A stretch of DNA of 64,000 nucleotides, from assembly GCF_003226535.1 (NCBI RefSeq), contig NZ_QKOB01000006.1, forward strand, positions 312,440-376,439. The letters run 5' to 3'. The position numbers and the translations under genes are program-made. Under the pieces are notes generated by a model. It saw only the letters and a list, made by a program, of their open reading frames with translations. It was not told where the DNA came from and did not search any database. Positions 36,573 through 48,633 of the stretch are shown one piece after another. The DNA is from Meiothermus sp. Pnk-1. GTDB lineage: Bacteria > Deinococcota > Deinococci > Deinococcales > Thermaceae. Numbering within the stretch: the first letter of the stretch is position 1; each line of letters begins with the position of its first letter.

Positions 36573-39140
36573 TTAGGCTTGTACCGGGGCCTGGACCTCA
36601 AAGCTGAGGCCTTGTGGCCCTGCGTTCACCCGCAAGTAGGCCCCGTCTTGCACCTCGCCGGCCAGGATCTTCTTGGCCAAGGGGGTCTCGAGTTCGCGCT
36701 GGATCACCCGCTTCAAGGGACGTGCCCCGAATACCGGGTCGTAGCCGCGCTCGGCCAAGAAGCGCTTGGCCTCGGGGGAGAGCTCCAGGGTGATGCGCCG
36801 CTCAGTAAGCCGATGCCGCAGGCCCTCGAGCTGGATCTCCACGATCTGGGCGATCTGCTCCTGGGTGAGCGGTTTGAACACCACGATCTCGTCCAGACGG
36901 TTCAGGAACTCGGGGCGGAAGTTCTTCTGCAAGACCTCGAAGACCCGGTTGCGGATGGTCTCGTAGGGAAGACCCGCCTGGATGCCCTCGAGGATCAGCG
37001 GCGAGCCCAGGTTCGAGGTCAGGATGATCACCGTGTTGCGGAAGTCCACCGTGCGCCCCTGCCCGTCGGTGAGCCGCCCGTCGTCGAGGATCTGCAACAG
37101 CACATTGAACACGTCGGGGTGGGCCTTCTCGATCTCGTCGAAGAGGATCACCGAGTAGGGGCGGCGGCGCACCGCTTCGGTGAGCTGCCCGCCTTCCTCA
37201 TAGCCCACGTATCCCGGAGGCGCTCCGATGAGCCGGGCCACGGTGTGCTTCTCCTGGTACTCCGACATGTCGATGCGCACCATGTTCTCTTCGGTGTCGA
37301 AGAGCTGGGCGGCCAGGGTTTTGGCCAGCTCGGTCTTGCCCACCCCGGTAGGCCCCAGGAAGAGGAAGCTCCCGATGGGGCGGTTGGGGTCTTTGAGGCC
37401 GGCCCTGGCCCGCCGGATGGCGTCGGCTACGGCGACGATGGCCTCGTCTTGGCCCACCACCCGTTTGTGCATCTCCTCTTCGAGCCGCAGGAGCTTCTCG
37501 CGCTCCCCCTCCAAGAGCTTGCTCACCGGGATGCCGGTCCAGCGCGAGACCACCTGGGCGATATCCTCCTCGGTGACCTCCAGCCGGACGAACTTGGCGT
37601 TCCTGAGCTCTTCGGAGAGCTCCTTTACCCGGGCTTCGAGCCGGGGCAGCTCGCCGTAGCGCAACTCGGCGGCCTTGTTGAGGTCGTAGGCCCGCTCGGC
37701 CTGCTCGATGCGCGTGCGCACCTCGTCGAGCTTCTGCTGGGCTTCGCGCAAGGACTTCAGCACCTCGCGCTCGGCTTCCCACTCGGTTTTGAGCTTGCCG
37801 ATCTCCTCGTTGAGGCTGGCGATCTCCGCCTCGATGTCGTCCAGCCGGGCCTTGGACTCGAGGTCGGTCTCCTTCTTCAAGGCCTGGCGCTCGATCTCCA
37901 GTTGGAGCTTCTTGCGCTCGAGCGAGTCGATCTGCTCGGGGCTCGATTCCAGCGCCATGCGGATGCGGGCCGCCGCCTCGTCGATGAGGTCGATGGCCTT
38001 GTCGGGAAGCTGCCGATCCGAGATGTAGCGGTGCGAGAGCACCGCCGCGGCCACGATGGCCGGGTCGCTGATCCGGACCCCGTGGTGCACCTCGTACTTC
38101 TCCTTGATCCCGCGCAGGATGGAGATGGTGTCCTCCACGCTGGGCTCTTCCACGAACACCGGCTGGAAGCGGCGCTCGAGGGCGGCATCCTTCTCGATCT
38201 CGCGGTACTCGTCCAGGGTAGTCGCCCCGATCATGTGCAGCTCGCCCCGGGCCAGCGCGGGCTTGAGCATGTTCCCGGCGTCCACCGCGCCCTCGGCCTT
38301 GCCCGCTCCGACCACGGTGTGCAGCTCGTCCACGAACAGGATCACCTCGCCCGCGCTCTGGATGGCCTCCTGAATCACCGCCTTCATGCGCTCCTCGAAC
38401 TCGCCGCGGTACTTGGCCCCGGCCAGCAGGGAGCCCATCTGGAGCGAGATGATCCGCTTGCCCTTGAGCCCCTCGGGCACGTCACCCTTGACGATCCGCT
38501 GGGCCAGCCCTTCCACGATGGCGGTCTTACCCACCCCGGGCTCGCCGATGAGCACCGGGTTGTTCTTAGTCCGGCGCAGCAGGATCTGCACCGTGCGGCG
38601 GATCTCCTCGTCGCGCCCGATCACCGGGTCGAGCTTGCCCTGCTCGGCCAAAGCGGTGAGGTCGAGGCCGTACTGCTCGAGGGCTTGGTAAGTACCCTCT
38701 GCGTTTGCGCTGTCCACTTTCTTCCCTCCTCGTATCTCCTGAACGGCGGCCCGGAGCGCGCTGATGCTAGGCAGCCCAGCGTAGCCGGTCTCGGCCAGGG
38801 CCAGGGTGAGCGTGTCTACGGCCACGAACTTATCGCCGAGCTCCTTGGCGAGGGCCTCGGTGCGGTCAAAAACCGCGCTGAGGCGGTTGGATAGGTACTG
38901 CCCCCCCTCGGCGCCGGAGACCTTGGGCAGCCGGCCCAGTTCGGTCTGTGCGGCCTGGTAGATGGCGGCGGGGTTCCCGCCCGCTCGCTCCACCAGCCGG
39001 GCCGGCAGGCCCTGGGGGTCCCGTAGCAGCACCGCAACCAGGTGTGGCACATCCATAGCCTGGTTGGAGAGCTGGCGCGCCAGGGTCTGGGCTTGGGCTA
39101 GGGCTTGTCTAGCTTGTTCGGTCCAGGCCTCGAGATTCAT
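36573..39140 (-). CDS. clpB: ATP-dependent disaggregase ClpB
   Basis: 855 residues: N-terminal Clp-N domain (1-140), first AAA+ domain with GEPGVGKT, a coiled-coil middle domain (about 405-525, [19 protein letters not shown] and following), second AAA+ domain with [14 protein letters not shown], and a C-terminal D2-small domain. It resolves aggregates together with DnaK/DnaJ/GrpE. It has its own HAIR-like promoter at 39140-39181, separate from the dnaK unit, and runs directly into eleven closely spaced stress genes plus a decayed one. Confidence 0.97.
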   Translation of the reverse strand: MNLEAWTEQARQALAQAQTLARQLSNQAMDVPHLVAVLLRDPQGLPARLVERAGGNPAAIYQAAQTELGRLPKVSGAEGGQYLSNRLSAVFDRTEALAKELGDKFVAVDTLTLALAETGYAGLPSISALRAAVQEIRGGKKVDSANAEGTYQALEQYGLDLTALAEQGKLDPVIGRDEEIRRTVQILLRRTKNNPVLIGEPGVGKTAIVEGLAQRIVKGDVPEGLKGKRIISLQMGSLLAGAKYRGEFEERMKAVIQEAIQSAGEVILFVDELHTVVGAGKAEGAVDAGNMLKPALARGELHMIGATTLDEYREIEKDAALERRFQPVFVEEPSVEDTISILRGIKEKYEVHHGVRISDPAIVAAAVLSHRYISDRQLPDKAIDLIDEAAARIRMALESSPEQIDSLERKKLQLEIERQALKKETDLESKARLDDIEAEIASLNEEIGKLKTEWEAEREVLKSLREAQQKLDEVRTRIEQAERAYDLNKAAELRYGELPRLEARVKELSEELRNAKFVRLEVTEEDIAQVVSRWTGIPVSKLLEGEREKLLRLEEEMHKRVVGQDEAIVAVADAIRRARAGLKDPNRPIGSFLFLGPTGVGKTELAKTLAAQLFDTEENMVRIDMSEYQEKHTVARLIGAPPGYVGYEEGGQLTEAVRRRPYSVILFDEIEKAHPDVFNVLLQILDDGRLTDGQGRTVDFRNTVIILTSNLGSPLILEGIQAGLPYETIRNRVFEVLQKNFRPEFLNRLDEIVVFKPLTQEQIAQIVEIQLEGLRHRLTERRITLELSPEAKRFLAERGYDPVFGARPLKRVIQRELETPLAKKILAGEVQDGAYLRVNAGPQGLSFEVQAPVQA

Positions 39141-39151
39141 AGCTGAATATT

Positions 39152-39181
39152 AGTATGATAGTTGAGCGTCATATTGTCAAG
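39152..39181 (-). promoter_or_regulatory. clpB promoter with HAIR-like operator
   Basis: Minus strand: TTGACA, 17-nt spacer, CATACT. Inverted repeat GTTGAGC-N7-TGTCAAG (plus strand 39161-39181) covers the -35 and spacer. Only one base in the promoter-distal arm differs from the hsp20 and dnaK elements. Confidence 0.8.
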
Positions 39182-39200
39182 TTAGCTTAGTGTAATTCCT

Positions 39201-39234
39201 GACCCCGGAAGCCCTTTGGGGCTTCCGCAGGGTC
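39201..39234 (-). terminator. Terminator after the dienelactone-hydrolase gene
   Basis: Nested inverted repeat: GGAAGCCC/GGGCTTCC with a 4-nt loop inside GACCC/GGGTC. It separates the dnaK unit from the clpB promoter. Confidence 0.65.
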
Positions 39235-39263
39235 TGGTGTGCTGCTGGTAGATGCCCGCCGGG

Positions 39264-40205
39264 CTATGCCAGATAGGTCCTGAACCATTCCAAAGTCAAG
39301 CGCCAGGCATCCTCCGCAGCCGCCGGGTTATAGTTGGCCCCGGTGTTGTTGTGGAAAGCGTGGTTGGCCCCCTCATAGATCTTGATCTGGTACTTGACGC
39401 CCGCTTTTTTGAGGGCTTCCTCGAGCGCGGGGATCCCGGCGTTGATGCGGGTGTCGTTGCCGCCATAGATGCCCAGCACCGCGGCTTTGATGTTAGGGAC
39501 TTTGTCCAGGTCGGGGGCCGGTCCGTAGAAGGGCACCGCGGCTTTGAGCTCGGGGGCTTCGGTGGCCAACCGCCAGGTGAGGCCGCCGCCAAAGCAAAAC
39601 CCCACCGCCCCCAGCCTGTCGGCGCGCACGCCTGGGGTGCTCTTCAGCACCTTGAGGGCCTCCTGCAGGTTGGCGATGTGCTCTTCGGGAGGAGTTTGCG
39701 CCAGGTAGCTCGAGATCTGCGCGGTGTCGGTGAACTTGGCGGTCCCCCCTATTTTCGATACCAGGTCGGGAGCCAAGGCGATGTACCCAGCTTTGGCTAG
39801 GCGGCGGGCCACGTCTTGGATATAGGGTTGTAGGCCGCGGTTCTCGTGGATCACCACCACCCCTGGGGCAGAGGGGTTTCCGGCGGGGCGGGCCAGGTAG
39901 GCGATATGCTCAAAGCCCCGGGCGGTATAGCGGATCTCCTGAGCCTGGATGGCCGGGTCGTTGGGGTCCACCAGCGGCTTGGACTCCGGGGCCGGGGCCT
40001 GAGGATTGGCCTGCTGGGCCTGGGCCAGTTCGGCAGCGCTCACGCCGGTCACGCCCAGCGAGGTGAGGAGCATCCGGGCCCCCGGCACCCCGCCCCCTAG
40101 CAGCACGGTGCGGCGCAAAAACTCGCGGCGGTCGATCTCCCCTTCGCGGTAATCCTCGGCAAACTCCTCGGCCACATAGCGGAACAGATCCTGGCGGTCC
40201 GACAT
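39264..40205 (-). CDS. Dienelactone hydrolase family protein with Tat-type signal
   Basis: 313 residues. The N-terminal part has a twin-arginine stretch (DRREFLRRTVLLGGG) after an unusually long 26-residue lead. The hydrolase domain has the Cys nucleophile in GAVGFCFGG, the Asp in YGGNDTRI and the His in YEGANHAFHNN, the Cys-Asp-His triad of dienelactone hydrolases. Exported hydrolase of unknown substrate. It lies between dafA and clpB; in Thermus thermophilus dafA is followed directly by clpB, so this gene is an insertion in the chaperone cluster. Confidence 0.87.
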   Translation of the reverse strand: MSDRQDLFRYVAEEFAEDYREGEIDRREFLRRTVLLGGGVPGARMLLTSLGVTGVSAAELAQAQQANPQAPAPESKPLVDPNDPAIQAQEIRYTARGFEHIAYLARPAGNPSAPGVVVIHENRGLQPYIQDVARRLAKAGYIALAPDLVSKIGGTAKFTDTAQISSYLAQTPPEEHIANLQEALKVLKSTPGVRADRLGAVGFCFGGGLTWRLATEAPELKAAVPFYGPAPDLDKVPNIKAAVLGIYGGNDTRINAGIPALEEALKKAGVKYQIKIYEGANHAFHNNTGANYNPAAAEDAWRLTLEWFRTYLA

Positions 40206-40320
40206 GGAGGGTACCTCCCAGGGTCTCAGTGTCCCCCTTTTACGAGGTACAAAGCTCGAGTCGGGCTACAAATACACGAACTCCCCGGCGCTGCCGCCAC
40301 GAAGCCAGGGAGCAGCAGGA

Positions 40321-40563
40321 TTAGCGCCCGTAGCGCTCGAGCACCTCTACCACCAACGCCGCCCCGATCAGGTTGACCCCCAGGTCGTGGCGGATGCGCT
40401 CGGCGCGGCGGAGGCGCCAGAGGTCTTGGGGCTGGAAGTACCAATGGCCACCGGCCTCCATCGGCTCGACAAAGCCGATCTCCACGTAGGCGCGCACCGC
40501 CGCCGGGGAAAGCCCCTCGCTGGTGAGGGCCTCGAGGCTATACAGCTCGCTGCGCACCAGCAT
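40321..40563 (-). CDS. dafA: DafA, DnaK-DnaJ assembly factor (MerR/HspR-like small protein)
   Basis: 80 residues, close in length to Thermus DafA (78). The sequence reads as a MerR-type winged-helix domain: [17 protein letters not shown], then [19 protein letters not shown], then [16 protein letters not shown], the last being very like HspR and CbpM. In Thermus, DafA holds DnaK and DnaJ in a trimeric complex. The MerR-like character and HAIR-like elements at dnaK, clpB and hsp20 raise the question whether it also acts as, or derives from, an HspR-type repressor. Adjacent to dnaJ (10 nt). Confidence 0.87.
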   Translation of the reverse strand: MLVRSELYSLEALTSEGLSPAAVRAYVEIGFVEPMEAGGHWYFQPQDLWRLRRAERIRHDLGVNLIGAALVVEVLERYGR

Positions 40564-40573
40564 CTATACCCTC

Positions 40574-41434
40574 CTAATGCCGGACCTTGAGCAATTCCGC
40601 TAGCTGCCGGTACAGCCGCTCCTCCTCGGGGGTGGGGTGAGAGGGGACGGTGAGGCGTACCTCGGCGTACTGGTCACCCCGCCCACCTTCCCGGCGGGGC
40701 CAGCCTTTGCCCCTAAGGCGTAGCTTCCGCCCGGCCTGGGTGTGCTTGGGGATGGTGAGCTCCACCGGGCCATCCAGGGTGGGTACCCGGACGGGACCTC
40801 CCACCACCGCGATAGGAGCCGGCACATCCACGCCGACATAGACATCGTCGCCCTCCAGGCGGAATACCTCGCTGGGCTCGAGGCGAACGGTCAGGTAGAG
40901 GTCGCCCCCCCGGCGGCCCTTCCCGGCCAGGCGAATCCGCTGGCCGTCGCGCACCCCGGCGGGAATGCGCACGCTGAGCCGCTCGCCGTCAATGGTGAGG
41001 ATCTTCTCGCCCCCTCGGTAGGCCTCTTCCAAGGACAAAGAGAGTTCCGCCTCCAAGTCTTGCCGGGCTCGAGCCTGGCGGCCTATGTTCCCGAAGAGGT
41101 CACCGAAGCCACCGCCAAAGAGCTGCTGGAAAAAATCGGAAAAGTCGCCCACGTTGGCGCCGGGTATATGGCCGCTCCAAGCTCCACCCGGCGGCGGGCC
41201 CTGCCAACCCGCCGAGGCAGCTTGGGTACCGTATTGATCGTAGAAACGCCGCTTCTCCGGGTCGGAGAGCACCGTGTAGGCTTCGTTGATCTCCTTGAAC
41301 TTTTCCTCGGCTCCGGGGTCTTTGTTGACATCCGGATGGTATTTGCGGGCCAACTTCTTAAAAGCCTTCTTGATCTCGTCTTGCGAGGCGTTCTTGGAGA
41401 CCCCCAGTGTGGCGTAGTAATCCTTGTAGGCCAT
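40574..41434 (-). CDS. dnaJ: DnaJ co-chaperone without zinc-finger domain
   Basis: 286 residues. J-domain 1-68 with HPD at 33-35, a Gly/Phe-rich linker ([18 protein letters not shown]), then the two C-terminal substrate-binding beta domains. The four CxxCxGxG repeats of classical DnaJ are absent, as in Thermus DnaJ and CbpA. It stimulates DnaK ATPase. The gene order grpE-dnaJ-dafA is the Thermus order. Confidence 0.95.
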   Translation of the reverse strand: MAYKDYYATLGVSKNASQDEIKKAFKKLARKYHPDVNKDPGAEEKFKEINEAYTVLSDPEKRRFYDQYGTQAASAGWQGPPPGGAWSGHIPGANVGDFSDFFQQLFGGGFGDLFGNIGRQARARQDLEAELSLSLEEAYRGGEKILTIDGERLSVRIPAGVRDGQRIRLAGKGRRGGDLYLTVRLEPSEVFRLEGDDVYVGVDVPAPIAVVGGPVRVPTLDGPVELTIPKHTQAGRKLRLRGKGWPRREGGRGDQYAEVRLTVPSHPTPEEERLYRQLAELLKVRH

Positions 41435-41466
41435 ACCATTCAGACGTGCGGGTCGCAGCCCGGGGT

Positions 41467-42027
41467 TCAGCTATCGGCGCTTGTGGGTTGACCTTCCGCC
41501 TCAGGCGCCTTGCCGCTACCCACTACGACCCGCGCCGGGCGCACCAACATCTCGCCGTACTTGAAGCCCTGTTGGTAAACGTGGAGTACCTTGCCTTCTT
41601 CCCCTTCTACCGCCCCGATGGCCTCGTGGTAGCGAGGGTCGAACTCGGCGCCGACCCCAGCCACCGGCTCCACCCCTAAACTGCCCAAGTTGCGGCGGAA
41701 GTTCTCGAGCACGCTCTTTACGCCGGGCAGGAGTTCTTCGGGCTTAGCCTGAGCGAATCCCAGCGCCCGCTCGAGGTCGTCCAGCGCCGGGAGCAAAGCC
41801 CGGATCGCTTCAAACTTGCCGCTGCGCTGAGCCTCGGCCAGCTCGACGGCCATGCGCTTGCGGTAGTTATCAAAGTCGGCATAAAGCCGAATGTACTTGT
41901 CTTTAGCGGCCTTGAGTTCCGCCTGCAACAATTCGTTCTCGCCCTTCAGGCGCTCGAGCTCAGAGATCTCCGCCTGCGCCTCCGGGGCCTCGGTCTGGAT
42001 GCTTTCGTTGGGGTTCTCGGGCTTCAT
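41467..42027 (-). CDS. grpE: GrpE nucleotide exchange factor
   Basis: 186 residues: an acidic, disordered N-terminus ([15 protein letters not shown]), a long coiled coil (about 25-75), then the GrpE core [17 protein letters not shown] and the C-terminal beta domain [28 protein letters not shown], shown in part. It releases ADP from DnaK. 78 nt after dnaK. Confidence 0.95.
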   Translation of the reverse strand: MKPENPNESIQTEAPEAQAEISELERLKGENELLQAELKAAKDKYIRLYADFDNYRKRMAVELAEAQRSGKFEAIRALLPALDDLERALGFAQAKPEELLPGVKSVLENFRRNLGSLGVEPVAGVGAEFDPRYHEAIGAVEGEEGKVLHVYQQGFKYGEMLVRPARVVVGSGKAPEAEGQPTSADS

Positions 42028-42105
42028 GCTCTCGCTCCTGCCAAACGTCGGGGCCGAAGGTCAAGGGCAGTCCCGCCTCTCGCCCCTCGACCCCGGACAC
42101 CGGCG

Positions 42106-43980
<1,875 letters not shown>

Positions 43981-44050
43981 CTTCGTCACCTCGTCAGTGG
44001 AGTTGCCAACCCCGACTAAGGGCGGCTCACTAACCACTAGACTAGCTTTT

Positions 44051-44092
44051 CTATTGACTAATGTCAATAGACTTGAGCGTAATATTGTCAAG
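44051..44092 (-). promoter_or_regulatory. dnaK control region: HAIR-like repeat plus a second palindrome
   Basis: CTTGAGC-N7-TGTCAAG at 44072-44092 (plus-strand view) carries the minus-strand TTGACA. Immediately downstream lies a second perfect inverted repeat, CTATTGAC-TAAT-GTCAATAG (44051-44070), that would include the -10 region (TATTGA after 16 nt). The second palindrome is absent at clpB and hsp20. Confidence 0.75.
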
Positions 44093-44226
44093 TTGGGGCG
44101 CACCCGGCTGCATTACGCAGGGAAGTAGCCCTGATTCGCCCCAGAGAGGCCGCTGGGCAGAGTGATGCTTTAACTACCTTCGGCTCATCCTCAAGGTGTA
44201 CCCTTAGTTATACGAGGAACCTAGCG

Positions 44227-46107
44227 ATGAACCGACTCCCCTTCAACCTTTGGATTGTGCTGATCGCCGCTATTCTCATCGCCTGGGCGTTTAGTCTAGC
44301 GGGCACGCAAAACCAGTCGGGAAGCATCGGCTACGCCACTTTTGTGCAAGAGGTGGAGCGCAACCGGGTGCAGGAGATCACCATCGAGGGAACCCGCCTC
44401 ACGGGCCGACTCTCCGACGGGGAGCGCTTTACCACCTACGCCACCCAACCTCCCAGCGATGCCACGGTACGGGATTGGATTAAGAAGGGGATCAACGTGA
44501 TCGTAGCGGCCCCACCCCGGGATAATCCCTTCTCCGGAATTCTGATTCCCGTTTTGGTGCTGGTCTTGATCTTCGGGTTGTTCTGGTATTTCTCGCGCAA
44601 CTTCCGCGGGGGCGGCAACGATGGGGCATTCAGCTTTACCAAAAGCCGAGCCAAGGTGCTCACCGAAGCCCCCAAGACCAACTTCCGTGACGTGGCGGGT
44701 TGCGACGAGGCCAAAGAGGAGCTAAAGGAACTGGTAGAGTTCCTCAAAAATCCCGGCCGCTTCCACGAGATGGGGGCCCGCATCCCCAAGGGGGTACTGC
44801 TGGTAGGGCCGCCTGGATCGGGCAAGACCCATATCGCTCGAGCGGTGGCGGGGGAGGCCAAGGTTCCTTTCATCACCGCCTCGGGCTCGGACTTCGTGGA
44901 GATGTTCGTGGGCGTGGGAGCTGCCCGCGTGCGCGACCTCTTCGAGACCGCCAAGCGCCACGCGCCCTGCATCGTCTTCATCGATGAGATTGACGCGGTG
45001 GGCCGCCGCCGGGGAGGTGGCGTGGGTGGGGGCAACGACGAACGCGAGCAGACCCTAAACCAACTGCTGGTCGAGATGGACGGTTTCGAGAAGGAGACCA
45101 GCATCATCGTAATGGCCGCGACCAACCGCCCCGATGTGCTCGACCCGGCCCTGTTACGCCCGGGCCGTTTCGACCGCCAGGTGCCCATCGACGCCCCGGA
45201 CGTACGAGGCCGGGAACAGATCCTCAAGATCCACTCCAAGGGTAAGCCGCTGGGCGAGGACGTGGACCTAGCCCTGCTGGCCAAGCGCACCCCTGGCTTC
45301 GTGGGGGCTGACCTCGAGAACCTCCTCAACGAAGCCGCGCTCCTCGCAGCCCGCGACGGACGCAAAAAGATCGCCATGAAAGACCTCGAGGAGGCCGCCG
45401 ATCGGGTCATCATGGGTCCGGCCCGCAAGAGCTTGGTGATCACCCCCAAAGACCGGGAAGTCACCGCCTACCACGAGGCCGGGCACGCCTTGGCGGCGCA
45501 CTTCTTGGAGAACGCCGACCCGGTGCACAAGCTCACCATCGTGCCGCGCGGGCGGGCCATGGGTTTTATGATGCCTAGCCGGCAAGACACCCTGCACTGG
45601 TCGAAGAAACGCCTCACCGATCAGATCGCCGTAGCGTTAGCGGGCCGGGCCGCCGAGGAGTTGGTGTTTGACGACGTGACTACCGGGGCCGAGAACGACT
45701 TCCGCCAAGCCACCGACCTAGCGCGCCGCATGATCACCGAGTGGGGCATGCATAAGGACTTCGGTCCGGTGGCCTACCAAGTGCGTGAAGATACTTACCT
45801 GGGCGGCTACGACGTGCGCCAGTACTCCGAGGAAACGGCCCGCCGCATCGACGAGGCAGTCAAGGCGCTGCTCGAGGAGCAGCGCGAGCGGGTAGTCAAG
45901 CTCCTGACGGAGAAACGGGATATCCTCGAGCGGGTGACGCAAGCCCTTTTGGAGTACGAAACCCTCAACGCCGAGCAGTTCGTTCGGGTGGTGGAGGGCT
46001 TGCCGGTGGAAGAATCCCCTTCCGAACCGCCCAAGGACAAGGAGGAGAAAGAAGTCCCCCGCATCGTGCCCAAGATCAAGCCGGGGAGCGCGCTAGGTGG
46101 GGCCTAA
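44227..46107 (+). CDS. ftsH: ATP-dependent zinc metalloprotease FtsH
   Basis: 626 residues. Two transmembrane helices (about 8-25 and 104-121) flank a periplasmic domain; AAA+ module with Walker A GPPGSGKT (194-201), Walker [13 protein letters not shown] and SRH region; zinc site HEAGH at 416-420. It degrades misfolded membrane and regulatory proteins. Divergent from dnaK with 246 nt between starts. The C-terminus is rich in Glu, Lys and Pro. Confidence 0.97.
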   Translation: MNRLPFNLWIVLIAAILIAWAFSLAGTQNQSGSIGYATFVQEVERNRVQEITIEGTRLTGRLSDGERFTTYATQPPSDATVRDWIKKGINVIVAAPPRDNPFSGILIPVLVLVLIFGLFWYFSRNFRGGGNDGAFSFTKSRAKVLTEAPKTNFRDVAGCDEAKEELKELVEFLKNPGRFHEMGARIPKGVLLVGPPGSGKTHIARAVAGEAKVPFITASGSDFVEMFVGVGAARVRDLFETAKRHAPCIVFIDEIDAVGRRRGGGVGGGNDEREQTLNQLLVEMDGFEKETSIIVMAATNRPDVLDPALLRPGRFDRQVPIDAPDVRGREQILKIHSKGKPLGEDVDLALLAKRTPGFVGADLENLLNEAALLAARDGRKKIAMKDLEEAADRVIMGPARKSLVITPKDREVTAYHEAGHALAAHFLENADPVHKLTIVPRGRAMGFMMPSRQDTLHWSKKRLTDQIAVALAGRAAEELVFDDVTTGAENDFRQATDLARRMITEWGMHKDFGPVAYQVREDTYLGGYDVRQYSEETARRIDEAVKALLEEQRERVVKLLTEKRDILERVTQALLEYETLNAEQFVRVVEGLPVEESPSEPPKDKEEKEVPRIVPKIKPGSALGGA

Positions 46108-46212
46108 GGCCCAAAGCCGCCTGCGGCCGTGCGCGCAACCTCACACGCCCCCCGGGCGATCCAAGCTTAGACTGGCGAAGACCGGCCGCCCTATGCGGCT
46201 AAGGAGGGAAAT

Positions 46213-46743
46213 ATGGCGGTAAAAAGGCTCAAGGCAAGTCCCCAAGGCGAACCCCAGCTTCTCCCTACCCATAACGACCTGGCCGCCGATGTCCGGCGCT
46301 CTGTCGTCGCGTTGCTACAACCCCGCCTCGCTGATGCGGTAGACTTGCACTGGCAAGCCAAACAAGCCCACTGGAACGTGAAGGGGCCGAACTTCATCGG
46401 ACTGCACGAACTCTTTGACCGCTTGGCCGAGGCCGTGGATGAGTGGGCCGACCTCCTAGCGGAGCGCATCGTCCAGCTCGGCGGGATCGCCGAAGGTACG
46501 GTCAAGGTGGCTGCTGGACGATCGGCTTTGCCCGATTACCCCCTGCACGCTACGGAATGGGCCGAGCACGTCGAGGCGGTTTCCCAGGCTCTCTCGAGCT
46601 TTGGTCAGGCAGTACGCAGGGCGATTGACCAAGCGGGCGATTTGGGCGACCAGGACACCGCCGACCTCTGCACCGAGATCTCCCGTGCGGTGGACAAGAT
46701 GTTGTGGTTCGTGGAGGCCCACACGCGGAGTAGCGGGCAATAA
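46213..46743 (+). CDS. dps: Dps-type DNA-protecting ferritin
   Basis: 176 residues. The Dps core contains DLHWQAKQAHWNVKGPNFIGLHELF and DEWADLLAERIVQLGG, quoted in pieces, with the intersubunit ferroxidase ligands His, Asp and Glu. The basic N-terminal tail (AVKRLKASPQG) may bind DNA. It stores iron and shields DNA from peroxide. AAGGAGGG precedes the ATG. A GCCGC/GCGGC hairpin after ftsH may end the ftsH message. Confidence 0.93.
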   Translation: MAVKRLKASPQGEPQLLPTHNDLAADVRRSVVALLQPRLADAVDLHWQAKQAHWNVKGPNFIGLHELFDRLAEAVDEWADLLAERIVQLGGIAEGTVKVAAGRSALPDYPLHATEWAEHVEAVSQALSSFGQAVRRAIDQAGDLGDQDTADLCTEISRAVDKMLWFVEAHTRSSGQ

Positions 46744-46749
46744 AGCAGC

Positions 46750-47397
46750 CTACCTGCTCAAAAATCCAGCCAGCCCGTTGATTGTCACTGCTATAATCAC
46801 CGTACCAAACAGGTAAGACAGTAAGGCGTGCTGCCAGGCCAGACGCCGCATGCGCGTGGTGGTTAGGGTGGTGTCGGAAACCTGAAAGGTCATCCCTACG
46901 GTGAAGGCGATATAGACGAAATCTTGGTAGCAAGGAGCTTGGGGGCTGTTGAAGTCTATCCCCTGCCTGCCGCTTTCATAGTACTGGCGGGCATAGTGCA
47001 GGGCGTAAAGAGTATGAATCATCCCCCACGACACCGCCACTACCAATACCCCCAGCCCGGTGAGAGCGCTTGAAAGCACCGGGTTCTCCTGCCGCACCGC
47101 GCTAGCCTGGTCCAGTGCAAACAACGCGCCGGCCAAGCTAGCAATAGCCCCCAGCGTCACCACCGCCGCCGAAGCCGCACGCCCCTCGTCTTCCCGCAGG
47201 GCCACTGCCTCGGTTTGCTCAGGGCTGGCGCTCAACAACAGCGGCCATATTGAGATTAGAAATGCGCCGCAAAACCCGGTCCAGCCAGATAGGACAGGGA
47301 TTTCCCAAGGCTGTTGCGGAACCAGCAACCCCACCCCTACCCCCACCACGGCGGAGATGGCTAACCGGACCAGGGCAGGCACGGGGCGGATGTCCAT
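46750..47397 (-). CDS. DUF1345 family membrane protein
   Basis: 215 residues with five predicted transmembrane helices. The family segment CYQDFVYIAFTVGMTFQVSDT is clear, preceded by HTLYALHYARQYY. Function unknown. Ends 6 nt from the dps stop, tail to tail. Confidence 0.85.
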   Translation of the reverse strand: MDIRPVPALVRLAISAVVGVGVGLLVPQQPWEIPVLSGWTGFCGAFLISIWPLLLSASPEQTEAVALREDEGRAASAAVVTLGAIASLAGALFALDQASAVRQENPVLSSALTGLGVLVVAVSWGMIHTLYALHYARQYYESGRQGIDFNSPQAPCYQDFVYIAFTVGMTFQVSDTTLTTTRMRRLAWQHALLSYLFGTVIIAVTINGLAGFLSR

Positions 47398-47466
47398 AGC
47401 TATGGCATGGGGTAAGAAGCGAACGGGAGACGCATAGCGCCCCCCGCCGGAAGGGAAGGTAAGAAC

Positions 47467-47757
47467 TTACTTCTTAACTTTCTCCTTCAGGGCTTTGCCG
47501 GGCTTGAAGGCCGGGTACGAGGAGGCGGGGATCTTGATCTTCTGGGTGGTGCCGGGCTTCACGCCGGTGCGGGCCTTGCGCTTGCGAACCTCGAAGGTGC
47601 CAAAGCCGGTGAGCTGCACCTTGTTGCCACTAGCCAAAGCGTCTTGCAGGTGGCTTAGGAAGTGGTCCACCGCGGTCTTGGCATCCTTTTTCTTCATACC
47701 CGCAGAGCTAGCGATCATATCGATCAGGTCAGCTTTCGTTTTGGTTTTCTTCGCCAT
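47467..47757 (-). CDS. HU family DNA-binding protein
   Basis: 96 residues: dimerisation helices at the N-terminus with a Lys-rich start (AKKTKTKADLIDMIA), the beta-arm region with VQLTGFGTFEVRKRKAR and a C-terminal KIPASSYPAFKPGKALK. Nucleoid-associated architectural protein. It has a classical promoter and a TAGGAGG ribosome binding site. Confidence 0.95.
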   Translation of the reverse strand: MAKKTKTKADLIDMIASSAGMKKKDAKTAVDHFLSHLQDALASGNKVQLTGFGTFEVRKRKARTGVKPGTTQKIKIPASSYPAFKPGKALKEKVKK

Positions 47758-47788
47758 TCGTCACCTCCTATATTTCCCTTCGCCAACG

Positions 47789-47818
47789 ACTATAGCACAT
47801 ATTAGGCGCAAAACGCAA
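47789..47818 (-). promoter_or_regulatory. HU gene promoter
   Basis: Minus strand TTGCGT (47813-47818), 18-nt spacer, TATAGT (47789-47794), about 30 nt before the ATG. Confidence 0.7.
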
Positions 47819-47848
47819 GCTGTTGACCGGGTTTCTTTCTCTTAATGC

Positions 47849-48487
47849 TTAGGCTTTTGATTGCGTAAGATTTGGGTCGGGATGGTACTTGGGTGGCAAA
47901 AGTGCGATAACCGCGGCCTCGATTTGCCTTGTAAGGGCGTCTAGCGCTTGGTGATCGAGCTTTTGTTCACTTATTTGAATGGGTTGGCCGAAAACCACTT
48001 TGATGGGCCGTCGCAAGTAGACTTTTCGCCCGTAGGGCCAGGCCTCATAGCTGCCAATTACTCCCACGGGGACCACAGTAGCCCCGGTCCGCGCGGCGAT
48101 GGCGGCCACCCCGGTTTTGAAGGGCAACACCTTGCCCTCACGGCCTCGCGTCCCGGAAGGAAAGATGCCAAAGGCTTTCCCTTCTCTGAGTACCCGGATG
48201 GCCGCTTTGATAGCCCCCAAGTCGCCGGCTCCGCGCTCTACCGGGATGACGTAGAGCTGGGGTAGCAACCAGGAGAGTATAGGCATCTTGAAGGGCTCAG
48301 AGCGCGCCATGAACACTACCGGGCGGCGAATACCTGAACCGATAGCGATAGGATCCACAATGGAAAAGTGGTTGGCCGCCAGGATCACCGGCCCGGTTTT
48401 GGGGACATTCTCAGCACCTTCAACTCGGTAACCGAACAAGACCCGCAACAAGAAGTTGGCAATGTACCAGGCGATGCGATACACCAT
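47849..48487 (-). CDS. plsC: 1-acyl-sn-glycerol-3-phosphate acyltransferase
   Basis: 212 residues of the PlsC family: the HxxxxD motif in ANHFSIVDPIA, the glycerol-phosphate-binding FPSGTRGREG, and an N-terminal hydrophobic anchor. It adds the second acyl chain to lysophosphatidic acid in phospholipid synthesis. TAAGCT lies 6 nt before the ATG, so a leaderless message is likely. Confidence 0.9.
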   Translation of the reverse strand: MVYRIAWYIANFLLRVLFGYRVEGAENVPKTGPVILAANHFSIVDPIAIGSGIRRPVVFMARSEPFKMPILSWLLPQLYVIPVERGAGDLGAIKAAIRVLREGKAFGIFPSGTRGREGKVLPFKTGVAAIAARTGATVVPVGVIGSYEAWPYGRKVYLRRPIKVVFGQPIQISEQKLDHQALDALTRQIEAAVIALLPPKYHPDPNLTQSKA

Positions 48488-48557
48488 GGGGATAGCTTAT
48501 CGTGGTGGGTGAGGGATAGGCGACCGGGAGCCCCATTGGCCTGATCCACCGCCTTTG

Positions 48558-48578
48558 GCGTATGGCGTACGACCAAAA
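48558..48578. repeat. Heptanucleotide tandem array, copy 3
   Basis: Two exact GCGT-type units (GCGTATG and GCGTACG) followed by ACCAAAA, in the divergent gap between plsC and the rhomboid gene. Confidence 0.4.
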
Positions 48579-48633
48579 CAGGGCCCCAGGGCTGATGGAC
48601 ATCTTTCTAAGTTGCGGTAAAGTAGCTTGACCC

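Noticed and set aside
36579..38894. 771-codon plus-strand frame opposite clpB
   Set aside because: Antisense shadow of clpB; the translation has no domain and mirrors codon bias of the real gene.
43981..44103. N-terminal extension of dnaK
   Set aside because: It would run through the promoter and HAIR-like operator; DnaK starts at the conserved [12 protein letters not shown].
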